Shown: positions 8,709-15,716 of the stretch, in pieces
Layout: the number at the start of each line of letters is the position of its first letter
Numbering within the stretch: the stretch's first letter is position 1
Assembly (NCBI RefSeq): GCF_009765975.1
Contig: NZ_LMUJ01000054.1
Span: 349,030-388,928, forward strand
Reading direction: 5' to 3'
Length of the DNA stretch: 39,899 bases
Origin: Acidisphaera sp. S103
GTDB lineage: Bacteria > Pseudomonadota > Alphaproteobacteria > Acetobacterales > Acetobacteraceae
Made by a program: the position numbers and the translations under genes
The notes under the pieces: generated by a model
What the model was told of the DNA's origin: nothing
Seen by the model: only the letters and a program-made list of their open reading frames with translations
The model's database searches: none

Positions 8709-9113
8709 ATGACCCCAAGCCAGAACATCGTCCTTGTTGTCGATGGCGATCTCGCGGTACGGGAGTCTCTCAAATTCGCCTTGCAAATCGAGGGGTTGGC
8801 GGTCTTCGTCTTTGCCAACGGCGCGGAACTGTTGGCGCACCCCGTGCTGCGCATGGCACGGTGTATCATCCTCGACCACAAGATGCCATTGATGGACGGC
8901 TTCGACATTCTCGCCCATCTGGCGGCCGGGAAAGTGACGGCCCCGGTGATTCTCATGACAGCGCATGCCACCGAAAGCCTCTGCCGCCGCGCTGCCACCG
9001 CCGGCGTCCGGCACGTTCTCGAAAAACCTCTTCTGGACGGTGCATTGGTGGATAGGATCCACGATATCCTCGCAGGGCGCCTATCGCCGGCGGATGTGGT
9101 TAATCCAATTTAG
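8709..9113 (+). CDS. Single-domain receiver protein, FixJ-like, role unknown
   Basis: The protein (134 residues from ATG 8709) is only a receiver domain: IVLVVDGDLAVRESL, the phosphorylation site Asp56 in ILDHKMPLMDGFD, Thr84 in LMTAHATES and Lys106 in VLEKPLL. No output domain follows. The acidic pocket is unusual: the usual consecutive acidic pair is D-G-D, so one metal-binding acid position is glycine. A longer in-frame start at 8625 adds 28 residues without receiver similarity, so ATG 8709 was chosen. It sits between fixJ and fixK on the same strand, 105 bases after fixJ. Possible jobs are a phosphate sink for FixL or a competitor of FixJ. Single-domain receivers in fix clusters are known, but the specific role here is inference. 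Confidence 0.85.
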   Translation: MTPSQNIVLVVDGDLAVRESLKFALQIEGLAVFVFANGAELLAHPVLRMARCIILDHKMPLMDGFDILAHLAAGKVTAPVILMTAHATESLCRRAATAGVRHVLEKPLLDGALVDRIHDILAGRLSPADVVNPI

Positions 9114-9137
9114 CGCGAAGACGAGCGTGGCCATGGC

Positions 9138-9155
9138 GTACGTAGAATCTCGTAG
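9138..9155 (+). promoter_or_regulatory. Putative FixJ-binding site upstream of fixK
   Basis: GTACGTAG at 9138-9145 is an exact match to GTAMGTAG, the FixJ recognition motif as recalled from in-vitro selection work. CGTAG recurs at 9151-9155, one helical turn (10 bases) downstream of the CGTAG at 9141-9145, as might be expected for a dimer site. The site is about 80 bases before the fixK ATG, a reasonable distance for FixJ activation. The motif is short, so chance occurrence is possible; position supports it. Confidence 0.55.
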
Positions 9156-9224
9156 GACCTAACACAATATCACGTCGCGCTGTCCCGGTAGAGAAGGAGT
9201 GTTCCCGATCCGAAGGATAGCCTG

Positions 9225-9926
9225 ATGTTTCCCCCATCTGCGATTTCCACGAGCCAACCCGCCCTTGCGATGTTGGCGCGCACACCCTGGATCAGAGAGC
9301 CGGTCGAGAATGGATCGGAGTGGGAAAGCGGCTTGGCCTCGACTGGGACGGTGATGCACTTCGCCCAGGATCAGGAGATTTACGGCGAAGGTGATGACGC
9401 CTTGACGTTCTTCAAGGTCGTCTCAGGCGTGGTGCGCACTTGTAAGTTTCTCGCCGACGGCCGGCGGCAGATCGACTCCTTCCATATCGTCGGCGACGTA
9501 TTCGGGGTTGAAGCTGACGCCGAGCATGCTTTCTGCGCCCAGGCGGTCTGCGACTGCACCGTTGTCGCGTACCGTCGTCGCGGTCTGGAGACCGCCGCAT
9601 CGACCGACGCCGATTTGTCCCGCCATCTGTTTTCCCATGCGATGCGGACCCTCTCCCGCGCACAAGACCACGCCCTGTTGCTCGGTCGCAAAAGCGCGAT
9701 CGAGAAAGTCGCCGCGTTCCTGGTTGAATGGGCAGCACATTCGCCCGGCGCCGTCATCGTTTCCTTGGCAATGACCCGCCAGGACATCGCCGATTACCTT
9801 GGCCTGACGATAGAAACGGTGTCGCGGACGCTGTCTCATCTGGAGCGAGCGGCCATAATCGAATTATCAAGCGCTCGGCAGATACGTCTGAAGGATCCGG
9901 CGGCCCTGCGTGTTCTGAATTCCTGA
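9225..9926 (+). CDS. fixK: FixK-like Crp/Fnr-family transcription regulator
   Basis: This 233-residue protein has a cyclic-nucleotide-binding-like beta-barrel (about 41-125), a dimerisation helix and a C-terminal winged helix-turn-helix. The HTH reads MTRQDIADYLGLTIETVSRT (183-202); Glu197, Ser200 and Arg201 form the E-x2-S-R pattern that contacts TTGA half-sites. The N-terminal cysteine cluster that holds the [4Fe-4S] of FNR is absent (cysteines at 73, 104, 109, 111 only), so the protein is FixK-like and is probably regulated by transcription through FixJ and not by sensing O2 itself. AAGGAT lies just before the ATG. It is the best candidate to act at the TTGAT-N4-GTCAA box upstream of phaC. 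Confidence 0.88.
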   Translation: MFPPSAISTSQPALAMLARTPWIREPVENGSEWESGLASTGTVMHFAQDQEIYGEGDDALTFFKVVSGVVRTCKFLADGRRQIDSFHIVGDVFGVEADAEHAFCAQAVCDCTVVAYRRRGLETAASTDADLSRHLFSHAMRTLSRAQDHALLLGRKSAIEKVAAFLVEWAAHSPGAVIVSLAMTRQDIADYLGLTIETVSRTLSHLERAAIIELSSARQIRLKDPAALRVLNS

Positions 9927-10060
9927 CGCGGCCGTTGGTCCGCGGCAATAATTAGGACCAACCCAAATCGAGCCCATATAAGTCAATGACGTCAGATAAA
10001 GAATGTCCCTGACCGGGTCCGATCAGGAAGTGCCGCCATCAATGCGATACGAGCGAACAA

Positions 10061-10084
10061 CGATCTGCTCGGAGCAGCAGATCG
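10061..10084. other. Hairpin downstream of fixK
   Basis: CGATCTGCT (10061-10069) and AGCAGATCG (10076-10084) form a perfect 9-bp stem with a 6-base loop. There is no T-tract, so a simple intrinsic terminator is not supported. It lies about 135 bases after the fixK stop and just outside the IS66 end at 10113. It may help terminate fixK or be a relic of the neighbouring mobile elements. Confidence 0.4.
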
Positions 10085-10112
10085 CGCGTAACGCCACCAA
10101 GTGCCCACTCTC

Positions 10113-10285
10113 GTAAGCGTAAGCTCAGTCCCACCTTGTTTGCCGTGTCATGGTGTTTTGGGTTCTGCTGGTTCGAAATTCCACGGCAACAGAGTGTCGA
10201 GCGCTTTGCTGTTGTGGCCCTTTGCCATGCGATCAACGACGGCGGCGATGTAGGCCTCGGGATCCAGCCCGTTCAACTTTGCGGA
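10113..10285 (-). pseudogene. IS66-family end and C-terminal fragment of transposase TnpC
   Basis: GTAAGCG at 10113 is the typical outer end of IS66 elements. Inside it, on the minus strand, the frame 10148-10282 reads AKLNGLDPEAYIAAVVDRMA, and ends LLPWNFEPAEPKTP followed by TGA. This is the conserved C-terminus of the IS66 DDE transposase. The frame breaks at a TAA immediately upstream (10286-10288), where unrelated sequence with an inverted repeat begins, so only the last 45 codons or so and one IS end remain. It differs from the IS66 copy at 25-28 kb in its terminal sequence. Confidence 0.8.
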
Positions 10286-10298
10286 TTATGCCGCGCGC

Positions 10299-10371
10299 CG
10301 AACTATGCCGAACGGGCTCATTTTCCCGAGTAATGGCCCTGATCTGGGTTTGATCGGCTCGGCATAGTTCG
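10299..10371. repeat. 13-bp inverted repeat at the edge of a recombinase-bearing element
   Basis: CGAACTATGCCGA (10299-10311) is repeated as an exact inverted copy, TCGGCATAGTTCG (10359-10371), with 47 bases between. It lies between the IS66 fragment and the decayed tyrosine recombinase and is probably a terminal or recombination site of the element that carried that recombinase. No matching copy was seen downstream of the recombinase, in agreement with loss of the other end. Confidence 0.65.
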
Positions 10372-10408
10372 TCCTGTGCCTCCGCTTTCAATAGCGGAGA
10401 ACGGGAAG

Positions 10409-11448
10409 ATGGAGTGCGAAGAGTATTTGCGTACAAGCCGGCTGTTCCAGCGTCTCAGGAGTGGGCCACACGGTCAGCTTGTCGAGCGCTACGCGGCATG
10501 TCTCTCGTGGGAGATGGCCTCGTTCGCCATGGCACTTGGCGATGTTTCAATGTGGTCGGCGGGCTTCTGAGTTGGATCGCAAGCCGTCGCGGCGCGCTGG
10601 CCGATCTCGATGAGTGCTCGGTCGAATGGTACCTCCGGCATCGGGCTGGGAAGCAGTCCATTCAACCTGGCGATCGATCCGCGCTGAAGTGGTGGCTGTC
10701 CGTACTGCGCGCGGAGGGGTTGATCGCGCCAGCGGTGCTGCCGCCCGTCACCTCACACGATCGGATCTTCAACGAGTTCGATGCCTATCTGCGGACAGAG
10801 CGCGGCTTGGCCCCGAAGTCCATCGTTCGTCATCTCCCGGTAGTCCGCAGGTTCCTGCACAAGGTGTGCCCCGCCGGTGACGACGACTTAGGCAAGATCA
10901 GTCTGGAGGAGGTGATCCGCTACATCGAGCGCCACGCCCAGGATTGGAGCCCAGGAACAGGCAAGGCGATGTGCTGGTCGCTGCGAGCCTTCCTCCGTTG
11001 CCTCCACTATCAGGGGCTGAACCCGCGCGGGTTGGCTGATTGCGTGCCGTCGATCCGACGATGGAAGCTCGCGAGTCTGCCGACTTTTCTGTCCGCCGCC
11101 CAGGTGCAGAGGACACTCGATGGTTGCGACCGGGCAACCCCTATGGGACGGCGCGACTATGCCATTCTGATGATGCTGGCCAAGCTCGGCCTGTGGGCCG
11201 GCAAGGTCGCAACGCTCACCCCCGATGATATCGACTGGCGTGCCAGCGAGATGCTCGTTCGTGCCAAGGGCCGACAGCGCGCACGGATGGACGCTGGCGA
11301 TTACCTCAGGGCGCTCGCCCGGCGTATTGGAGTCGTGGACGACGAGGTCCGCATCATGAGGTCAAAGGGCGGAGTAATCAGAATGCTGGCCGCCGGCTCG
11401 GGCGTGAGATCGGCTACGCTTGGCGTTCGTAGTTCTATTCTGAGTTAG
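10409..11448 (+). pseudogene. Decayed tyrosine recombinase apparently fused to a serine-recombinase tail
   Basis: The first part resembles tyrosine recombinases of transposon-associated integrases: the beginning (MECEEYLRTSRLFQRLRSG) lies in one frame to about 10500, and the continuation (LVRHGTWRCFNVV onward) in another, so a frameshift lies near 10495-10510. The core-binding and catalytic regions follow (FNEFDAYLRTERGLAPKS, then YAILMMLAKLGLWAGKVATL). The first catalytic Arg, normally in LGLRAGEV, is Trp here, and the His-x2-Arg and Tyr boxes are absent. After about 11290 the frame continues as ALARRIGVVDDEVRIMRSKG, which resembles the C-terminal tail of large serine recombinases. The result looks like an in-frame fusion of two recombinase remnants. 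It cannot be an active integrase. The serine-recombinase assignment is from memory and is less certain. Confidence 0.7.
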
Positions 11449-11748
11449 CGGACCGAGATGCGTTCGCACTTCGACAGAATCAGCGATTCAGCCGTGAAAC
11501 CTCACTCCGCTACAACGTAAGAAGCCGCCCCGATGATCAGACCGGGACGGTGATTGAGCTAGGTTGAAAGGGGTTGCGAATGGCTCGCATATCCGGTCGG
11601 AAAATTTCAACAGGCCTCTGGATAATCCCGCGTCCGTACCGCGGCGAAGATAGCCACCCCGGGTCGTGATCACGCCTTGTCGCGTCGTTCATATGGCCTG
11701 TCCTAACTCAAAAACCTGCGCGAACACGCACAACAGCCGTACTGAATA
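11449..11748. other. Stretch without a recognisable gene
   Basis: Three hundred bases between the dead recombinase and the XRE promoter. Only short frames occur, none recognisable. CCG-rich complementary segments near 11526-11553 could fold into an imperfect hairpin. The stretch probably contains further mobile-element debris. Confidence 0.4.
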
Positions 11749-11782
11749 TTGACATTGGTGTATTTTACATCTATCGAGATGT
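11749..11782 (+). promoter_or_regulatory. Promoter and inverted-repeat operator of the XRE gene
   Basis: TTGACA at 11749-11754 is a consensus -35; 17 bases later TATCGA (11772-11777) is a weak -10. An inverted repeat ACATCT-ATCG-AGATGT spans 11767-11782 and overlaps the -10. Such placement is typical for autorepression by small XRE proteins, and the XRE gene starts 19 bases downstream of the repeat. The same transcript could read into the hyf operon 51 bases after the XRE stop. Confidence 0.6.
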
Positions 11783-11800
11783 CTTAGGTAGGATAAGTGA

Positions 11801-12055
11801 GTGAGCGGCATGATCACTGCTGGGCAGATGCGGGCGGCCCGTGCATTGCTTTCGCTGGACCAACGCGACCTCGCTGAGCGGACCGGGCTATCGCTTCCAA
11901 CGATCCAGAGAATGGAGGCCAGCGAAGGCGTCATCCGCGGCAATGTCGATTCTCTCATGAAGCTGATTGCTGGGCTCGATGCGGCCGGCATCGAACTGAT
12001 CGGCGAAGGCGCAACCAGTTCGGGCGGAGGCCGAGGTGTCCGGCTGAAAGGCTGA
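11801..12055 (+). CDS. Small XRE-family helix-turn-helix regulator
   Basis: An 84-residue protein that is little more than one helix-turn-helix domain: ARALLSLDQRDLAERTGLSL then PTIQRMEASEG, a Cro/C1-type fold, followed by a Gly-rich tail. The GTG at 11801 is preceded by AGGTAGGATAAGTGA, a good ribosome site; ATG 11810 is an alternative. An inverted repeat overlapping its promoter suggests autorepression. It is on the same strand as, and 51 bases upstream of, the hyf operon, so it may regulate that operon; this is inference. No ligand domain or antitoxin partner gene is visible next to it. Confidence 0.85.
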   Translation: MSGMITAGQMRAARALLSLDQRDLAERTGLSLPTIQRMEASEGVIRGNVDSLMKLIAGLDAAGIELIGEGATSSGGGRGVRLKG

Positions 12056-12106
12056 GGCAAACGACATGGACGAAGCCACATATGCCCACGGGCCAAGAGG
12101 CCGCTG

Positions 12107-14104
12107 ATGCCCATCGTGCTGGCATGTGTCGCGGGACTGCTGGCGGTGTCGGCGCTATCGCTCCCCCTGCTCCGTCATCGCGCCGCTACCGCGGCCGTCT
12201 ACAGCGCTTGCCTCGCAATCTCGCTGGTACTGTGCGCGGCTGCTGTCCTGTCCATCGGCCAGGCGGATTCCGAAACGGTTCTGCCGCTCGGGCTCCCCTG
12301 GCTCGGCGCGCATATCCGGCTCGATCCGCTCGCGTACGCCTTTCTCGCCATCGTCAATTTCGGCGCGGCGAGCGCGTCTCTCTATGCGATAGGTTATGGA
12401 CGGCACGAAGCGGAGCCCGCTCGCGTGCTGCCGTTCTATCCCGCCTTTCTCGCGGCGATGAACCTCGTGGTTATCGCCGACGACGCCTACAGCTTTTTGT
12501 TCGCCTGGGAGCTCATGTCGTTGGCCTCGTGGGCGCTGGTCATGGCGCGCCATCACGCGGCGAAGACAGCCTATGCAGGACTCGTTTATCTGATCATGGC
12601 CAGCTTCGGCACATTCGCGCTGCTGTTCGCCTTCGGGCTGCTGGCCGGCGCGCACGGTGATTACGCTTTCGACGCCATTCGCGCACACCATCTCTCGCCC
12701 GGGTTGGCGGGGCTTGCGCTCGTCCTGGCGGTTGTCGGCGCCGGCTCCAAGGCGGGCCTCGTCCCATTGCACGTCTGGCTGCCACTCGCGCACCCGGCCG
12801 CGCCGAGCCATGTCTCGGCCCTGATGAGCGGCGTGATGACGAAGGTTGCCATCTACGCCTTCATCCGGGTCACCTTCGATCTGATGGGCGCTCCCGCCTG
12901 GTGGTGGAGCCTGCCGGCCCTCCTGCTCGGCGGCGCGACGGCCGCGATCGGCGTGCTTTACGCGTTGATGGAAACCGATCTCAAGCGGGTGCTCGCCTAC
13001 AGCACCATCGAGAATGTCGGCATCATCTTCATCGCGATCGGTCTGGCCCTGGCCTTCAAAGCCAGCGGCCTCCCCGGCGCCGCCGCGCTGGCATTGACCG
13101 CCGCGCTTTTCCACAGTCTCAACCACATGCTGTTCAAGAGCACCCTATTCTTCGGCGCAGGCTCGGTGATCGTGGCCACCGGGGAACAGGACATGGAACG
13201 GCTGGGCGGCCTGATCCATCGCATGCCGATCTCGTCTGCCGCCTTCCTCGCCGCCAGCATGGCCATTTCGGCACTGCCGCCGTTTAACGGCTTTGCTTCC
13301 GAATGGCTGATCTTCCAGAGCATCCTCGTCAGCCCGCAACTGCCGCGGATGGGATTGAAGCTGCTGGTGCCCGCGGTCGGCGTCCTGCTGGCGCTCGCCG
13401 CGGCACTCGCCGCCGCTTGCTTCGTGCGTGCCTTCGGAGCCACTTATCTGGGCCGCCCGAGGACAACCGCCGCCGGGGAGGCGCGCGAAGCCGATCGATG
13501 GTCACTCGCGGCGATGCTCACCTGCGCCACCCTCTGCCTGCTGACCGGCCTATTTCCCGGGATCGTCATCGACTGGCTTCAACCGGCCGTGACTGTGCTC
13601 GTGGCCGGGCAGATGCCGCCTCAGGCCGCCATTCCTTGGCTATCCATTGTGCCGATATCGGCAAGCCGCAGCTCGTATAATGGTTTTCTGCTGTTCGCCT
13701 TTGTGGCGGTGTCCGCCAGTTTTGCTGCCGTCGTGGTCCATCGCTTTGCCTCGCGGATGGTGCGCAAGGCGCCGTTCTGGGATTGCGGTTACCCGGGGCT
13801 TGGCGTCGTCGCTCAATACTCCGCCACCAGCCTGGCGCAGCCTATACGGCGAGTGTTCGCAACCGTCGCGTTCGCGGCACATGAGCAAGCCGAGATGCCA
13901 CCGCCCGGCGATCTGCGACCGGCGAGCCTGCGAAGATTCCTGCGCGATCCGGTTTGGCATTTTATGTATGCGCCGGTCGCCAGCGCCGTCGGCGCGTCGG
14001 CGACGCTGTTGAATCACGTCCAGTTTTTCACGATCCGCCGGTATCTCAGCTTCGTCTTCGTCGCGCTCATCGTCCTCCTGGTGGTTCTCGCTCTATGGGG
14101 ATAA
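12107..14104 (+). CDS. hyfB: Hydrogenase-4 component B-like, NuoL-type antiporter-fold membrane subunit
   Basis: A 665-residue polytopic membrane protein of the proton-conducting transporter family (HyfB/HycC, NuoL-like). The core segment reads GAGSKAGLVPLHVWLPLAHP then APSHVSALMSGVMTKVAIY, with the conserved Lys and the P-x-H-V-S motif of antiporter-like subunits; later ALMETDLKRVLAYSTIENVG is also diagnostic. It would form part of the ion-pumping arm in the inner membrane. AGAGG lies before the ATG at 12107. The TAA overlaps the next start (ATG at 14095), so hyfB and hyfC are coupled. The gene is the first of the hyfB-C-E-F-G-I run. Confidence 0.9.
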   Translation: MPIVLACVAGLLAVSALSLPLLRHRAATAAVYSACLAISLVLCAAAVLSIGQADSETVLPLGLPWLGAHIRLDPLAYAFLAIVNFGAASASLYAIGYGRHEAEPARVLPFYPAFLAAMNLVVIADDAYSFLFAWELMSLASWALVMARHHAAKTAYAGLVYLIMASFGTFALLFAFGLLAGAHGDYAFDAIRAHHLSPGLAGLALVLAVVGAGSKAGLVPLHVWLPLAHPAAPSHVSALMSGVMTKVAIYAFIRVTFDLMGAPAWWWSLPALLLGGATAAIGVLYALMETDLKRVLAYSTIENVGIIFIAIGLALAFKASGLPGAAALALTAALFHSLNHMLFKSTLFFGAGSVIVATGEQDMERLGGLIHRMPISSAAFLAASMAISALPPFNGFASEWLIFQSILVSPQLPRMGLKLLVPAVGVLLALAAALAAACFVRAFGATYLGRPRTTAAGEAREADRWSLAAMLTCATLCLLTGLFPGIVIDWLQPAVTVLVAGQMPPQAAIPWLSIVPISASRSSYNGFLLFAFVAVSASFAAVVVHRFASRMVRKAPFWDCGYPGLGVVAQYSATSLAQPIRRVFATVAFAAHEQAEMPPPGDLRPASLRRFLRDPVWHFMYAPVASAVGASATLLNHVQFFTIRRYLSFVFVALIVLLVVLALWG

Positions 14105-15048
14105 CGTCTGCACTCGCAGCCCAATTCGGGCAGATGCTTCTGGTTTTGGCGCTTGCCCCGGCCTTGACCGGCTTGACCCGCAAGATGAAGGCACGGCTGC
14201 AGCGCCGGATCGGGCCGCCGATCTTTCAGCCTTATCGCGATCTGCGGCGTCTGTTCAACAAGGATGTCGTCCTCGCCGACAACAGTTCCTGGCTCTTCCG
14301 CGTCGCACCCTACCTGATCTTCGCCGCCACCTGGGTGGCCGCGGCACTCGTCCCGACCTTCCAGACAGGCCTTCTGTTCAGTTGGGCCGGCGACTTGATC
14401 GCCATCGTCGCACTCCTGGGCGCGGCGCGCTTCGTCCAGGCCGTCGCAGCACTCGATACCGGAACCAGCTTCGGCGGCATCGGCGCCAGCCGTGAGATCA
14501 TGATCGCCGCTCTCGCCGAACCGGCGATGATCATGGTCGTGTTCACGGTCGCGCTCGTCGCCGGGTCGACGCAATTGTCGACCATCGCCGCGTTCATGGC
14601 AGACACCGGGGGCCTGCGTGTTTCGCTCGCCATGGCGCTCGTCGCGCTCATCATCGTCGCGCTCGCGGAGAATGCTCGAATCCCGGTCGACAATCCGTCC
14701 ACCCATCTCGAAGTGACGATGGTGCATGAAGCGATGGTGCTCGAATATTCCGGTCGCCATCTCGCGATGATTGAACTGGCGGCGTCACTGAAACTGCTTC
14801 TCTATATATCGATCATCGCTTGCATCTTCTTTCCATTCGGACTGATCACCGATGGAGCCGGGTTATCCGCGCATGCGATCTCCCTTGCCGCCTATCTTCT
14901 GAAAGTGACCGCCGCGAGCCTGCTGCTGGCGACGCTGGAAACCGTCATCGCCAAGATGCGGGTGTTTCGTGTGCCCAATCTGCTTGGGGTCGCTCTCATG
15001 CTTGGCCTGCTGGGCACGTTGCTGCTGTTCGTGTCGGGGGGCATGTGA
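14095..15048 (+). CDS. hyfC: Hydrogenase-4 component C-like, NuoH-type membrane subunit
   Basis: A 317-residue membrane protein homologous to NuoH/HycD/HyfC, the subunit that joins the peripheral redox arm to the ion-translocating arm. Visible landmarks are RRIGPPIFQPYRDLRRLFNK in the first loop and ENARIPVDNPSTHLEVTMVH then EAMVLEYSGRHLAMIE, the acidic-rich conserved loop of the family. The start ATG 14095 was chosen because it gives the expected N-terminus and a 10-base overlap with hyfB; the frame is open further upstream but reads inside hyfB. The TGA overlaps the hyfE ATG by one base. Confidence 0.9.
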   Translation: MGITSALAAQFGQMLLVLALAPALTGLTRKMKARLQRRIGPPIFQPYRDLRRLFNKDVVLADNSSWLFRVAPYLIFAATWVAAALVPTFQTGLLFSWAGDLIAIVALLGAARFVQAVAALDTGTSFGGIGASREIMIAALAEPAMIMVVFTVALVAGSTQLSTIAAFMADTGGLRVSLAMALVALIIVALAENARIPVDNPSTHLEVTMVHEAMVLEYSGRHLAMIELAASLKLLLYISIIACIFFPFGLITDGAGLSAHAISLAAYLLKVTAASLLLATLETVIAKMRVFRVPNLLGVALMLGLLGTLLLFVSGGM

Positions 15049-15716
15049 TGTCGCCGTCGCCGTTGGCCTTTGACATCGCCCATATGTTCGCCGGCGGTCT
15101 CGTTCTCGTCAGCTTCATGATGCTTTACCAGGACCGGCTGCTGCCATTGATCAACGTCCTGTCCCTACATTCCCTTCTCCTGGCCCTGTCGGTCGCATGG
15201 CAAGCGCACATCCAGGACAAACCTGATCTCTACGTGACAGCCGTGATCGCGCTTGGCTTCAAGAGCATCGTCATCCCGATGGCGCTGCGCCGCATGGTCG
15301 TGCGCATGGAATTGCATCGGGAGGTCGAGGTCGCCGTCGGGACCGGCATGACGATGCTGCTAGGCATCGGTCTTGTCGCTCTGTCCATGGATCTGATGCT
15401 GCGCGTAACGGCCGGTGCCAACGCTCTGGTCCGGGAAGATGTGGCCCTTGCGCTCTCGGTCGTGCTCCTTGGACTTTTGATGATGGTGACACGCCGGAAC
15501 GCGATCAGCCAGGTGATTGGCTTCATGTCGATCGAGAACGGATTGATCTTGGGGGGTGCAGGCGCGCGCGGTATGCCGCTTGTCGTCGAAATCAGCGTCG
15601 CCTTTTCAGTCCTGGTCGCATTCATCGTCATCGGAATCTTCCTGTTCCGCATCCGGGAACGCTTCGACACCGTCGATCTCCAGGCGCTGGACCGCTTCCG
15701 CGGAGAGCACCGATGA
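15048..15716 (+). CDS. hyfE: Hydrogenase-4 component E-like membrane subunit
   Basis: A 222-residue protein with about seven hydrophobic segments, similar in size and placement to HyfE (E. coli HyfE is about 216 residues), whose C-terminal half is NuoK-like. FMSIENGLILGGA resembles the S-x-E-N-x-x-L block of HyfE/MrpC/NuoK, with the membrane Glu conserved. The ATG at 15048 overlaps the hyfC stop, and the stop overlaps hyfF (ATGA at 15713). No HyfD-like gene lies between C and E, unlike the E. coli hyf operon. Confidence 0.85.
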   Translation: MSPSPLAFDIAHMFAGGLVLVSFMMLYQDRLLPLINVLSLHSLLLALSVAWQAHIQDKPDLYVTAVIALGFKSIVIPMALRRMVVRMELHREVEVAVGTGMTMLLGIGLVALSMDLMLRVTAGANALVREDVALALSVVLLGLLMMVTRRNAISQVIGFMSIENGLILGGAGARGMPLVVEISVAFSVLVAFIVIGIFLFRIRERFDTVDLQALDRFRGEHR

